Translations under genes and position numbers: made by a program | Notes under the pieces: generated by a model | What the model saw: the letters and a program-made list of their open reading frames with translations, nothing else | The model's database searches: none | What the model was told of the DNA's origin: nothing | Source: Rugalucina vietnamica | Lineage: Eukaryota; Mollusca; Bivalvia; Lucinida; Lucinidae | DNA: 64,000 bases | Direction of reading: 5' to 3' | NCBI GenBank assembly: GCA_964017185.1 | Contig: OZ024875.1 | Location: 42,935,486 to 42,999,485, forward strand | Shown: positions 23,053 to 33,879 of the stretch, piece by piece | How positions within the stretch are numbered: the stretch's first letter is position 1 | Layout of the letters: every line of letters starts with the position of its first letter

Positions 23053-23287
23053 GAGCCTGTGTGTGAGAAAACCAACAATTTTGGTTCCGACCTGTTCCGA
23101 CACAAACCGGGCTGTACAGTCACAGAAGATGGTTACAGGCTGGCAGTTTTGGATTTAGAAAGTTAAAGAATTGTACTATCCGTGTAGCGAAAACAAAGGC
23201 GCTGATCAGCTTCGCAGTTACTGCGAAGCTGATCTGCGACTTTGTTTTCGCTTATGCAGATTGTTGGGTTTTCTCATGCGGCGGCTC
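23053..23287 (-). mobile_element. Family A MITE, CAACAAT-end subtype
   Basis: Full-length, perfect ATTT duplication on both sides, hairpin TTCGCAG/CTGCGAA. Confidence 0.9.
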
Positions 23288-23288
23288 A

Positions 23289-23810
23289 TTTAACGATTTA
23301 AGGAAAATGGGCCTTGTCACGATATTGAAAGCATTTGAAGTTTTTTGTTGATACCTAATATAAAAGCATTAAAGAAACGTTTCTATTAAATGCACATTTT
23401 ATGTGGAATGTAGCCTTTCCACAGAAAAAAAAAACAAATAACAAAAACATCTATTCAATAAACATCGCAACCTGCGCAACATGACATACATAATAAAAGC
23501 ATTTTTTGTTATTTACATGTTCTATGAAATTTCAAGACTCTTCTATGTTCCTGTATTTGTGAAGCCGCTATTCTGACATATACCTGGTCGGGAAGACATT
23601 ACGATTTCGTGGGACGAGGCTGAAACGATTTACTACCTGAATACATTATTAAGCGATTTGAGGTGTCAGTAACAAACTTAATACTCCGTTATGACAATGT
23701 ATATGACAATGTATACCCGGTGATTACGGTTTTTGACAAGCGTGCCAGCTTGACGAATAGGCGCTACTCAACACCCATCTAACTGCACTTATCCACCCGT
23801 ATAATTGCTT
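23289..23810. other. Unassigned stretch
   Basis: Nothing recognised. Confidence 0.4.
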
Positions 23811-23814
23811 ATTT

Positions 23815-24022
23815 GAGCCTTTGCAAAACCAACAATTAGGGTTTCGACATCTGAAACAAACTGGCCTGTACAGACACAGAAGCAGGCTAGAAGCTTGAAA
23901 TTTCGGATTTACTATCAATGTGGTGTAAACAAAGGCGCTGATCAGCTGTGCAGTTACTGCACAGCTGATCTGTGCCTTTGTTTTCACATATGCAGATTGA
24001 TGGTTTTCTGGTGCAGCGGCTA
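23815..24022 (-). mobile_element. Family A MITE, CAACAAT-end subtype
   Basis: ATTT duplications at 23811-23814 and 24023-24026. Hairpin TGTGCAG/CTGCACA. A short deletion precedes the hairpin. Confidence 0.9.
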
Positions 24023-24208
24023 ATTTTATACGTACTAAGATTTCAGGCGACAATAGCGTGATCTTTGCCACTTTACGTTACAATCTAGTCTTATCTTGAA
24101 TTTTTGCTTTTCAAATAATTCTCAATGCATATATCCTGCTAATCAGCGGAACTTTAAAATGACTTATTCATATTATGTTATGTAAGAAACAGGCTAAAGC
24201 TATTAATT

Positions 24209-24290
24209 GGTAATGATGATGAGGATAACCATGACAATGATGATCGTGATGATGATCGTGATGATGATGATGATTATGATGATGATTGAT

Positions 24291-24345
<55 letters not shown>

Positions 24346-24357
24346 AATGATGACGAA
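24209..24357 (+). repeat. (GAT)n microsatellite
   Basis: Long GAT array with sporadic changes. Poly-Ser/His minus-strand frames across it are artefacts. Confidence 0.95.
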
Positions 24358-24493
24358 GAATAAAAAAAATTATGTAAGGATGAATAAAAGGGGTTCACAA
24401 GATGACAGGATATTTGATATGGAAGTCTTTAAATCATAAACATCAAAGATAAAATCTTCAAGTGTAGCAGTATCTAATGCTGTTCCTGCTGCT

Positions 24494-24602
24494 GATGACG
24501 ATGATAATGATGACCATGGTGATGATGACTGTGATGATGATGATTGCGATGATGGTGACAACAATGATAATGATGACAACGAAGATGATGATGACCATGA
24601 TG
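24494..24602 (+). repeat. Degenerate GAT array
   Basis: Imperfect GAT/GAC units. GAT units resume at about 25942-25968 on the other side of the tandem-repeat element, so that element landed inside a GAT array. Confidence 0.85.
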
Positions 24603-24606
24603 GACT

Positions 24607-25940
24607 AGAGGACCATTGGTCCTGTAGCTCACCTGAGAGATTATCACATTGTAAGCTCATGAGATTTAAATTAATTGACAATCGACCAATGAAAGTCTAT
24701 GCATGGACACTATTGACCCCCGGGGCGTGGCCAAATTTGACCCAGGGGCATGACTGGCACAATTTATAATGGGGACTACCAAACATTGCTACATACCAAA
24801 TATCAAAGCTGTTGGCCCTGTGGTTTCAGAGAAGAAGATTTTTTAAAGTTTTTTTCCTATTGTAGGTCTATGGAGACTATCGACCCCCGGGGCGTGGCCA
24901 AATTTGACCCCAGGGGCATGATTGGCACAATTTATGTAGAGGACCATTAGCCATTGCCACCTACAAAATATCAAAGCTGTGGGCCTAGTGGTTTCAGAGA
25001 AGAAGATTTTTTAATTTTTTTCCCATAGTAAGTCTATGGAGACTATCAACCCCCGGGGCGTGGCCAAATTTGACCCCAGGGGTATGAATGGCACAATTTA
25101 TGTAGAGGACCATTACCCACTGCTACATACCAAATATCAAAGCTGTGGGCCTAGTGGTTTCAGAGAAGAAGATTTTTTAATTTTTTTCCCATAGTAAGTC
25201 TATGGAGACTATCAACCCCCGGGGCGTGGCCAAATTTGACCCCAGGGGCATGAATGGCACAATTTATGTAGAGGACCATTAGCCATTGCTACATACCAAA
25301 TATCAAAGCTGTGGGCCTAGTGGTTTCAGAGAAGAAGATTTTTTTAGTTTTTACTATTGTAGGTCTATGGAGACATCGACCCCCGGGGCGTGACCAAATT
25401 TAACCCCAGGGACATGATTGGCACAATTTATGTAGAGGACCATTAGCCATTGCCACATACAAAATATCAAAGCTGTGGGCCCTGTGGTTTCAGAGAAGAA
25501 GATTTTTGAATTTTTTTCCCATAGTAAGTCTATGGAGACTATCGACCCCCGGGGCGTGGCCAAATTTGACCCCAGGGGCATGAATGGCACAATTTATGTA
25601 GAGGACCATTAGCCATTGCTACATACCAAATATCAAAGCTGTGGGCCTAGTGGTTTCAGAGAAGAAGATTTTTTAGTTTTTCCCATTGTAAGTCTATGGG
25701 ACCTATCTGTTGCCATGGAAACCACAATTTTGATACAATCTGCTCCAAAACCTAATGCCATCAATCCCCCAACCCAATTATGGTTCACATTAAATTTGAT
25801 CAAGATCGGCCTACTAGCTTCAGAAATATTCTTCTTTGAAATTGTGGACGGACGACGACGACGGACGACGGACGACGACGGACGACGGATGCCTGCCTAT
25901 CCTATAAGCTCACCTGTGAGCCTTCGGCTCAGGTGAGCTA
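24607..25940 (+). mobile_element. Family F tandem-repeat element, 166-bp units
   Basis: The left end is a hairpin AGGACCATTGGTCCT followed by TAGCTCACCTGA. Six core units follow (CCCCCGGGGCG at 24716, 24886, 25050, 25216, 25380, 25546). Then a GACGGACGACG microsatellite near 25845-25890 and a terminal hairpin at 25907-25939 with arms AGCTCACCTG/CAGGTGAGCT. Same order of parts as family E. No credible ORF; apparent frames translate the repeats. Confidence 0.8.
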
Positions 25941-26075
25941 ATAATGATGATGACAATGATGATTATGAGCAAGGTCAGAAACCATTTAAGCAAGCATTAA
26001 TGAAAGGGGATAACAGTAACATTCCCTATATGACCCAAAAATTCTGATCTGAAACTTGAACCACCATCCTAAAAT

Positions 26076-26310
26076 GAGCCGCATCGTGAGAAAACTGGAT
26101 TTTTGCCTATGCAAAAACAAAGGCACAGATCAGCTGTGCAGTAACTGCGCAGCCGATCAGGGCCTTTGTTTTCACTATACTGATAGTACAATTACTCTTC
26201 TTCTTAAATCTGAAATTTCAAGCCTCTAGCCTTTTTCTGTGACTACACATGCCAGTTTGTGTCAGACCTTGTCCGAAACCCTGAAGACTGGTTTTCTCGC
26301 GTCGCAGCTC
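26076..26310 (+). mobile_element. Family A hairpin MITE
   Basis: AACTGG/ACTGG-type ends. The hairpin is partly decayed (TGTGCAG against CTGCGCA, plus GCCGATC). Confidence 0.85.
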
Positions 26311-26670
26311 CTCTCTTAAGTCAAGCTGTACCTGGTTTAATCAGTGCACTTCTTTAACATTTTATATAAAATTTAAGAAAATTAATTTCAGGTATTATAT
26401 ATCAAAAACTGATACTGAAGTCCACCATTGTCATAAATTCATGCAATGAAATTTCATAATTTTGATAATTGAAACCATACTTTTGTTCAGCTCAAAAAGC
26501 AAACTCATCCTAGACCATTGTTGTTTGTCATTTTATTCTTTAACAATATGCTTGATGAATCTGGGTTTGGAAAGAAATAAATCTTAAAACAAGTGGGGAT
26601 GGATACTGCGAACCTTCAGGGAAATTCCTTCATTAAATTAAGGTTTACAGACAAATACAGAATATTTTAC
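26311..26670. other. Unassigned stretch
   Basis: Nothing recognised. Confidence 0.35.
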
Positions 26671-26763
26671 CAACTTCAACTGGCATTTGAATAAGGTCGA
26701 ATAAAATTCCTCAACAGTACCTATGACAAACACTGCCGAACTTGCAGACTCCAACAGCAAAAT
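26671..26763 (-). CDS. Candidate internal exon, unknown protein
   Basis: 93-bp open segment bounded by acceptor TTTTGCCTCAG| and donor TTG|GTAAAA, encoding 31 residues including ESASSAVFVIGTVEEFYSTL in phase 0/0. It lies on the same strand as the signal-peptide exon at 28338-28401, but its phase does not join directly to the exon at 27063-27181. Splice sites and open frame are visible; membership in a gene is inferred. Confidence 0.3.
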
Positions 26764-26796
26764 CTGAGGCAAAATGTCATGATATGATTGTAGTAT

Positions 26797-27017
26797 GAGC
26801 CGCCGCATAAGAAAACCAACAACATGCATAGGCGAAAACAAAGGCGCTGATCAGCTTCGCAGTAACTGCAAAGCTGATCAGCGCCTTTGTTTTCCCTACA
26901 CAGATAATACAATTCCTCTTTTTCTTAAATCCGAGATTTCAAGCTTCTAGCCTGCAAGCCGGTTTGTGTCGGACCTGGTCGGAAACACAAATTGTTGGTT
27001 TTCCATTGCGAAGGCTC
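26797..27017 (+). mobile_element. Family A MITE, CAACAA-end subtype
   Basis: Flanks GTAT/ATAT. Ends AACCAACAA and TTGTTGG. One mismatched hairpin pair. Confidence 0.85.
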
Positions 27018-27062
27018 ATATGTTAACTTAAATATTCATATTCCAGTTTGCAAGAAGAATCT

Positions 27063-27181
27063 TTATAATGCTATATAATGTCGCCAGTCTGTCCATTTAG
27101 GAACAATCATTGTTAAAACTTTTGTGGCAGCCTCACTGTGTATGCGTCTGGCAAACTTTTCATGATTTGGCATATTCAAGA
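27063..27181 (-). CDS. Candidate second exon of a small secreted-protein gene
   Basis: A strong acceptor TTACATTTCTATAG| precedes an open frame in the phase left by the donor at 28338. Joined, the first split codon becomes GTC and the frame continues 38 residues (HEKFARRIHSEAATKVLTMI within) to TAA at 27063-27065. The product would be about 60 residues with a signal peptide and one dibasic site. An alternative internal donor CACA|GTGAGG would extend the gene instead. The matching phase is evidence; the function is unknown. Confidence 0.4.
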
Positions 27182-27185
27182 CTAT

Positions 27186-28010
27186 AGAAATGTAAATGTA
27201 AAAGCATATCCGAGTTAACAACCAGATACACACTGTGGCCTTTTTCGCTGCAAAATCTAGAGCTACAGGTGTTCTAGTCTTTGTAACCCCGTCCCCAGCC
27301 TCCCAACCAGTTCCTCACTAAAGGTTCTGCAATACAGGGACAGCCAATAGGTAGAATATCTACAACCATCCTACTATATTCTCATTACACAGTCCCTGCA
27401 ATGTGGCTTCTGTGCAAGAGCGTAAAACTCTTTTAGTTTCTCCTCTCCACCTTTCCCACCGGGGAAATGGGGGAAGGGATCGCTGCAAATCTAAATGGGT
27501 ATCTGCATCAGATGTAACTATCATTCTCTTGAAAGAGTATAGGGTACTTCCATAATAATTTATACCGGCTGTTGACTAAGTACAATAGCTTTGTCAAATC
27601 ATGGTGATGCATATTTGGTGAGATTTTAATTACGATAACAAGATGATTAAGGTGTGCCCAATACTTATACCATGAAATTTACATTGAAAAATGTTTCTCT
27701 GGGGCCTATACCTACTTTCAATCCAATTTAGAATGAATTTTATCTAGTAATCTGTCCTCAATTTACTGCTAAACTTTGATATCTTTCAAAAATCAGTGTT
27801 TCACATCAAAGTGTATAAGGATACACTAAAATGAGTGCCTCATTTCCTTGGGACAAATGGAAAACAAATCTGAAAAGCAATAAAAATCAACATCTTAATA
27901 AAGGTAGGCGGAGTGCCCAGATTGAAGATAGATCAGTTCGTAAGGTTTTCATCATTCATGACTACCCAAGACTCAACAGAACTCTACAGAAGCCTAATAT
28001 GTTGTTTTTC
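27186..28010. other. Putative intron / unassigned
   Basis: Nothing recognised. If the minus-strand gene model is right, this is intron sequence. Confidence 0.35.
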
Positions 28011-28015
28011 CTATT

Positions 28016-28258
28016 TGAGTCTTCGCATGAGAAAAGTTCAGAAAACCAAAAATGTTGGTTTCCAACCAGGTCCGACAAAAAAACAGCCTGTACTGGTCAC
28101 AGAAGCAGGCTAGAAGTTTGAAATTTTGGACAAAGGTATATACTATCTGAGTAGCAAAAACAAAGACGCTGATCAGCTGTGCTGAGTTACTGCACAGCAT
28201 ATCTGCGCCTCTGTTTTCGCATAGGCAAAAATCCGGTTTCAGTCTCATGGCGCGGCTC
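28016..28258 (-). mobile_element. Family A hairpin MITE, imperfect
   Basis: Divergent copy with internal insertions. The hairpin heart is interrupted (GTGCTGAGTTACTGCAC). Confidence 0.8.
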
Positions 28259-28337
28259 ATATCAGGTAGGTCCAAGACAGACCCCCTTGATGTTTTGTTG
28301 TTTTTTGTTGTTGTTTTTTTTAAATAAGAAGACTTAC

Positions 28338-28401
28338 CATAAGCTGTGTGTATTATCCAGAGCACTGTAAACAGCAGTTCAGCAAAGCCTCGCATCATCA
28401 T
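28338..28401 (-). CDS. First coding exon with signal peptide
   Basis: ATG at 28399-28401 in context CCAAGATGATG. It encodes a 21-residue stretch with basic start MMMR and hydrophobic core AELLFTVLWIIH, then AY, ending at a near-ideal donor TTATG|GTAAGT after one base of the next codon (phase 1). Phase-1 introns after signal peptides are common in animal extracellular proteins. The mature protein must come from exons to the left; the best phase-compatible one is 27063-27181. Product unknown. Confidence 0.55.
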
Positions 28402-28541
28402 CTTGGAATAACTCTTTAAGTATCACATCCCATCACTGGTTCCAAACCAATATCCCACTGGAAATATAGAAAAATCAGCTGTAAGTGTTAGTTCCACTAA
28501 CGAAGCAGCATTCAAAATCACCATGAAAAGTTTCCCTACCA

Positions 28542-28742
28542 CATTAGGAAAACTTGCCCATTCAATATACAGAGATTTTTTTTTCAGCTGTAAAAATTTG
28601 AAAATTTCATCAAAAAAGATTTGATATTTTTTCTTATTTTTGCTCAAAACATAGATTGTTAGAACCGCCTCGGCATACCCCACTTTTGCTACATAAAAGT
28701 GGGGTTTTAGGAGGTATATAATACACAGACATGTCATCCTGA
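28542..28742 (-). mobile_element. Family B MITE, internally deleted
   Basis: Both ends present in inverse orientation. Most of the central hairpin is missing (AACATAGATTG runs straight into TTAGAACCGCCTCGG). Confidence 0.85.
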
Positions 28743-29450
28743 CGAAGAAACGACTGTTAGGTACATCCCTGCACCAGTTATACCAAGAATATGATTCAGC
28801 ACATAACAGAATACTTCCCTAATATTTATTAGATTATCAAATAACTGCTGTATAATGACAACAATATAATGCTATCATGGCCACTATTAGCGAAATATAT
28901 TCCACACACCATCTTTAACAGAAGATCATCTCCAATAATTATTTACAGGAAAAATATCCCCAGGTGATGACTGGTACTAATAATATTATCCTTCACAGGT
29001 AATGAGCAGTCTATAATTCCCTCAACTTCTGTTAGACTGATGTCAATGTCCTTATTCGTTGTCAGTGGCGTGTAAGCTTCCTCAAAATGCGCAATGTTTT
29101 TAATCAATTTACATATCAATAAACATAATCCTTTAAGTTAACATAGTAAACGATTCATTTGTATTTTCGAAAATTTTAAATATCCAATAGCTAGTATCAC
29201 ACACTCATTTCGGAGGTTCAGGCTTAATACTTTTATCTTGTACAAATTTTAAGTATTTAAATGATTTCCATTTCACGCTTTATAAACAACAGTAGTAACG
29301 GTTTCAATAGCTCGTACACACGACACGCATCCAATAACGTGTGTCCCAGTATCAATACTGCTACAATTATCCGCGAAACTGCGACAAAGCTATTATAGGA
29401 CGGTTAGCGACACACAGTCACACTGAGAGCAAACGCTTCATTATTAACCA
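28743..29450. other. Unassigned stretch
   Basis: No gene recognised. The last 200 bp are somewhat richer in CpG than the surroundings and lie upstream of the minus-strand signal-peptide exon, so this could hold its promoter. Confidence 0.3.
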
Positions 29451-29740
29451 CATCAGGAAAACATGTCCATGAAGTAAATACCCCCTTATACCCCACTTTT
29501 ATATAGTAAAACTGGGGTATGCAGGGTTATGCAGGGGAATACCTATTTTTCTTATTTTTGCTCCAAACCATAAGATTGTGGGTACTCGTTAGAACTGCCT
29601 CGCCGAGGCGGTTCTAAGTGTACCCACAATCTATGTTTTGAGCAAAAATAAGAAAAATATCAAATTTTTTCTACTGAAAATTTTCAATTTTTACAACTTT
29701 AAAATTTCTCTATATATTGCATGGGCATGTTATCGTAATG
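29451..29740 (+). mobile_element. Family B MITE
   Basis: Full-length with CATCAGGAAAACATGTCC and GGGCATGTTATCGTAATG ends and the GCCTCGCCGAGGCGG hairpin heart. Contains a small duplication of TATGCAGGG. Confidence 0.9.
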
Positions 29741-29933
29741 ATTACAAGGATGTGAGCATTCCTTGGTGTTCAATGGTTTAAATCCCTTTGAGATAATTAT
29801 TTCCATTTCAGCGTGATGTGTTTTAATATGATTATGAATAAATCTAGATTGAAAAAATATCACTTGGATGATATGTTAATATCAAAATGATAAAACTGAT
29901 TAGAGTCAACCAACATCTTTTTGTATCTTATAT

Positions 29934-30167
29934 GAGCTGCCGGATAAGAAAACAAACATGCATAGGCGAAAACAAAGGTGCAGATCAGCTGTGCAGTAAC
30001 TGCACAGCTGATCAGCCCCTTTGTTTTCGCGACACAGATAGTACATTTTACAATCCACCTTAAATTAAAAACTTCGAGCTTCTAACCTTATGCTGTGACC
30101 GCACAGCCCAGTTTGTGTCTAACCTGGACGGAAATCCTAAAGAGCATTATTTCTCGCGTCACTGCTC
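29934..30167 (+). mobile_element. Family A MITE
   Basis: ATAT duplications on both sides. Hairpin TGTGCAG/CTGCACA. Confidence 0.85.
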
Positions 30168-30200
30168 ATATAAATCTAGAGAAACTTTCTTTTTATATTT

Positions 30201-30434
30201 GAGCCGCTGCATGGGAAAACCAACAATCAGCATAGGCGAAAATAAAGGCGCTGATCAGCTTCACAGTAACTGCGAAGCTGATCAGCACCTTTATTTTTGC
30301 TACATGGACAGTACAATTCCTGTACTTTCTAAGTCCAAAATTTCCAGCCTCTAACCATCTTCTGTGACTGTACAGGCCGGTTTGTGTCTGACCTGGTCGG
30401 AACCCAAATTGTTGGTTTTCTCATGCACAGGCTC
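30201..30434 (+). mobile_element. Family A MITE, CAACAAT-end subtype
   Basis: Perfect ATTT duplications (30197-30200 and 30435-30438). Only 33 bp from the preceding copy, same orientation. Confidence 0.9.
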
Positions 30435-30569
30435 ATTTAAGTTTACATTAATAACAGCTGATTCCATTGCATGATAATCATTAATACTAATTCCAGAATC
30501 AGAGAATCTTTCAAGAGCCACTTAACCTGGCGACATCCTCTGTGAATGCCACAAAGCAATCCAGTCTAT

Positions 30570-30974
30570 GATTCGGTCTTCGGGAGTTCCGAGCCAGTCC
30601 AACAGAAACCAGTCTTTAAAGCAACAGAAGAATCATGCCCGAAGCTTAAAAATTCGGATTAGGTTGGTTGGTTGATTGGGGTTTAACGTCCCACCAACAG
30701 CTAAGGTCATATGGAGACGGGACCTCGGTTTATAGTCCCATCCGACGGACTGGAGAAGCCCGGGATCGAACCTGCGACCCCTGGTTTACAAGGCGAGTGA
30801 CATAACCACTGCACCACGGAGGCTTCTAAAAAAATTCGGATTAGAAGAGGGATTGCTCTGTCAGATAAGCAAAAACAAAGGCACAGATCAGCTGAGCAGT
30901 TACTGCACACTTACTGCACAGCTGATCTGCATCTTTGTTTTTGCATATGCAAAAATCTGGCTTTCTCATCATCC
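30570..30974 (-). mobile_element. Family A MITE interrupted by a SINE
   Basis: Family A sequence to about 30662 and again from 30830, split by the SINE at 30663-30829. The hairpin heart is duplicated (two TTACTGCACA segments). Ends eroded. Confidence 0.85.
30663..30829 (-). mobile_element. tRNA-derived SINE with 15-bp target duplication
   Basis: On the minus strand it starts GCCTCCGTGGTGCAGTGGTT (A box) and has B box GGTTCGATCCC. It ends with TGGTGGGACGTTAAACCCCA and a CCAAC-type tail. The repeat AAAAATTCGGATTAG flanks it at 30648-30662 and 30830-30844, the mark of LINE-driven insertion. Confidence 0.9.
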
Positions 30975-30986
30975 AACAAAACTATC

Positions 30987-31094
30987 CCCAGCAGGCACAT
31001 GACGTCAAAATGACGTCAGATCGACGTCGATGCGACGTCATGACGTCGCATCGACGTTGATATGACATCATTTTGATGTCATGTGCCCGCTGGG
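30987..31094. mobile_element. Family G mini-MITE carrying CRE palindromes
   Basis: 108 bp with CCCAGCAGGCACATGACGTC ends. Exact TGACGTCA at 31000-31007 and 31011-31018, plus GACGTC palindromes through the middle. Confidence 0.8.
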
Positions 31095-31274
31095 TCAGGT
31101 TTCGTGCTGGCAATCAGATCTCACACTAGTTATCTAGAGACAACCAATGCAACTGAGAACAAACAAACACAGATGAAATTAGTAGGTGACTATAGAGAAC
31201 AAATACATGTACTGTTAGGAAACAACTTGTCCAAATTTGCATTCTATTGCCCTTCTATTGCTTTATATTAGTGC

Positions 31275-31445
31275 GAGTGTTCGGGGTTCCTCCAATGGTA
31301 CCATTGGTTGGTAACATTTGTACCAATGGTACCATTGGTATTACCATTTTTACCATTTACCAATGGTACCATTGGTAATTAAAATGGTACCAATGGTACA
31401 AATTGTTACCAACCAATGGTACCATTGGTGAACCCCGAACACACA
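31275..31445. mobile_element. Inverted-repeat element built from a 16-bp palindrome
   Basis: Arms of about 41 bp (31275-31315 and 31405-31445) begin GTGTTCGGGGTTC. The perfect palindrome CCAATGGTACCATTGG occurs at 31292, 31323, 31360 and 31413, with further TGGTACCAAT fragments between. Confidence 0.8.
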
Positions 31446-31456
31446 CGATATAATAT

Positions 31457-31685
31457 GAGCCTGTGCATGAGAAAACCAACAATCTGCCTATGCGAAAACA
31501 AAGACGCAGATCAGCTTCGCCGTAACCGCGAAGCTGATCAGCGCCTTTGTTTTACGAATAGTACAGTCCCTCTTCTTCTTAAATCCAAAATTTCAAGCCT
31601 CTAGCCATCTTCTGTGCTTGTACAGCCCGGTTTGTGTCGGACCTGGTCAGAAACCCAAATTGTTGGTTTTCTAACGCACAGGCTC
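31457..31685 (+). mobile_element. Family A MITE, CAACAAT-end subtype
   Basis: ATAT duplications on both sides. Stem variant TTCGCCG against CCGCGAA, next to the TAA centre. Confidence 0.9.
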
Positions 31686-32480
31686 ATATTGGTTGTTCTC
31701 AGTCACATTGGTTGTCTTGGATGCAAAAATTTAATTTGGCAAATTTAGCAGGCCCAGATCTGACTGCTACAAGACAAACGTCTGCACTGGGTCTACTCTC
31801 AATCCTTTCTGACAAATTTTATTTATTGAAAGAATATCGTAATAGAGTGAGTATCCAAGAATTTAAGGTCTTTCAATGCAAAGCCCGCACTTAAGGTCAC
31901 GATATTACTGAAATACACCTAATAGACCAGTGTAGACTCAAACAAGACTAGAAATTTTCAGAATGCGCTACTGGTGCAAGTTGAAGGCCCACTAGAATAA
32001 TGTAGATCAAAAATGGCTGTGTATGAAGAAAATTAATAATGGCTCAATTATAGAAGTCAATGAACTTGTGCATGATCTGAGTGATAAAATCAATGGGCAG
32101 GTGCAATACTTTAGCAAAATATTTTAGTGATCTTAAATCAATTTGCAAATATGACCTTTGTTCAAAAAGATTCAGAAGATTAAATGATAGGAGGCTAAAA
32201 TGATAATAATAATGATGATAATGATCAAGTATTGGTGATCCAATAAGAGATATAGGGGACCAAAGTTCAGACCCCATCATTAAAAGGGGACAAAGGTATT
32301 GGGTGACAAAGATATTATAACAAAATAACAATAGAACAAACATCTGATAGCACTGAATCTGGTAATAAAATGGCTCTTCCCCTTATACTGAACTCTTCTT
32401 TGTCTTTTTGGAGAAAAAGTCCTTTCCTATGGCAAAAGGGCAAAACATTCTTACCTGCAGCATTTGTCAGTCTTATTACA
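31686..32480. other. Unassigned stretch
   Basis: An 86-codon frame starts inside the MITE and reads on without recognisable motifs, so it was not annotated as a gene. Confidence 0.35.
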
Positions 32481-32486
32481 CACCCA

Positions 32487-32934
32487 CTAAACGGTCAATT
32501 TGTACACCGTCGGCGTGAATCGTATATATAATTTGACCCATTTCCGGAGTGAAAGTTGACCTGGTAAACAAACCGCAAAATAGGAGAGAGAGTTGAACTA
32601 ACGTAAGTTTATTTTGTTATTTTACTTTTGTTTAAAAATCCGAGAATGTCATATGATGGGTATTTGAATAAAGATCATACACGCACAAAAGCACATCCAA
32701 AAGCGTATGCATTTTGCCAAAATCATTTTCGGCGTGGAAAATACCTACGTGAAAAATGTTGCATCGAGATGAAATGCAACCTGGCATTCCAATCTAAACA
32801 GTCTGGCTAGGTTTTTTTATGCCAGGGATGCCAATAATATTGGGAAATAATTATTAATCATGCAGTTTTGAAAATCATGCGTTTGTGTAATCTGCGGAGG
32901 GGCCGTATTTCCAAAGCGTACTAATTGACCAGCG
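32487..32934 (+). mobile_element. Family J element with small ORF
   Basis: Ends AAACGGTCAATTTGTACACC and, inverted, GGTCAATTAGTACGCT. A diverged second copy lies inverted at 46830-47270. The similarity continues through the interior, including a coding-like block. Confidence 0.65.
32646..32810 (+). CDS. Small ORF within family J element
   Basis: 54 codons, starting MSYDGY and containing KAYAFCQNHFRRGKYLRE. The copy at 46830-47270 aligns here: MSHDGY is recognisable and NP[RK]MS matches in the same frame even upstream of the ATG. This suggests the frame was protein-coding, perhaps part of a longer spliced exon. No domain recognised; several basic residues and Cys/His are present. Confidence 0.4.
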   Translation: MSYDGYLNKDHTRTKAHPKAYAFCQNHFRRGKYLREKCCIEMKCNLAFQSKQSG

Positions 32935-33405
32935 GAGCCCAATTTAACTAATAGAAAAAGTGTGTTTGAAATGTTTAAGCGTTTTTCATGAAACATATTA
33001 AACTCCAGAACTGAAATATAGTTGAATTTTCTTGATTATTAAATATATGTTACAATTCAACTAAAAAAAGAAAAGAAAAATGACACGAACGTTTAAAAGA
33101 AACGTTCATTTGTACTTCCCTTTGAGACTCTGCATGTCTCTTTATTTTTATATCTGGAGGTGTCATATTGTATCAGGCAAGAAATTTGGTGAGAAAAAAC
33201 GAGGGAAAAGATGCTTACCTTGCAGGAATTTATCTTTTACTTATTTGTGTACCATTTGACAGCTTGGTGTAAAATTTGACATATGGAAAAATATTATAGC
33301 AGATATGTACTAGTACCTCCCAGGTTCGGATTGGCAAGTGCAGCTGGTACCACACTATTGGTGGGGGGCAAGAGCCTAATATTAAAATACAATTGCGATA
33401 AGGAA
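32935..33405. other. Unassigned stretch
   Basis: Nothing recognised. Confidence 0.35.
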
Positions 33406-33408
33406 TAT

Positions 33409-33625
33409 GAGCCGTCATGTTAGAAAACCTTTTTAAGCGTAGCTGATCAGCATATCTTTTTTCGATACAAGAAAGTCCAAATTACATGTACTTCACTTTC
33501 TATAGTGTCAGACATCTAGCCCAATTAGTTTTCTTTCTTTATTAGAAGTACTCAATATATAGCCATCTTCTGTGAGTGTACAACCTGATCTGGTCAAAAT
33601 CAGTGCCCAAACCGCATTTTTGCTC
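33409..33625 (+). mobile_element. Family A MITE, strongly decayed
   Basis: ATATGAGCCG start, a remnant AGCTGATCAGC hairpin, and a GCCATCTTCTGTGAGTGTAC block. The second hairpin arm is missing. Confidence 0.6.
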
Positions 33626-33879
33626 ATTTGATGAGTAACTCTCGGCACCTTGAGCTATTTTTAATTAGACGTCAGAACTCTGCAATCTGTGAGTGAACAA
33701 GATACTGAGAAACCAGAGTTTAGGTTAGCCTGCGGCTTCTTTCAAATTTCCAGTACACTGATTTCAATGGCAATCCACAGGAAAACAGAGAAATAACATA
33801 CATAAAAAATAGTTTACAAATTTCGGTCTTTGTTCTTACTATTTTGGAATGATTTTTTTTTCGCTTTGCATGCACTGTC

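Noticed and set aside
11185..24681. Poly-Ile, poly-Ser and poly-His frames
   Set aside because: They are read through GAT microsatellites.
31634..31894. 86-codon plus frame as a gene
   Set aside because: It begins within a family A MITE and has no motif or splice support.
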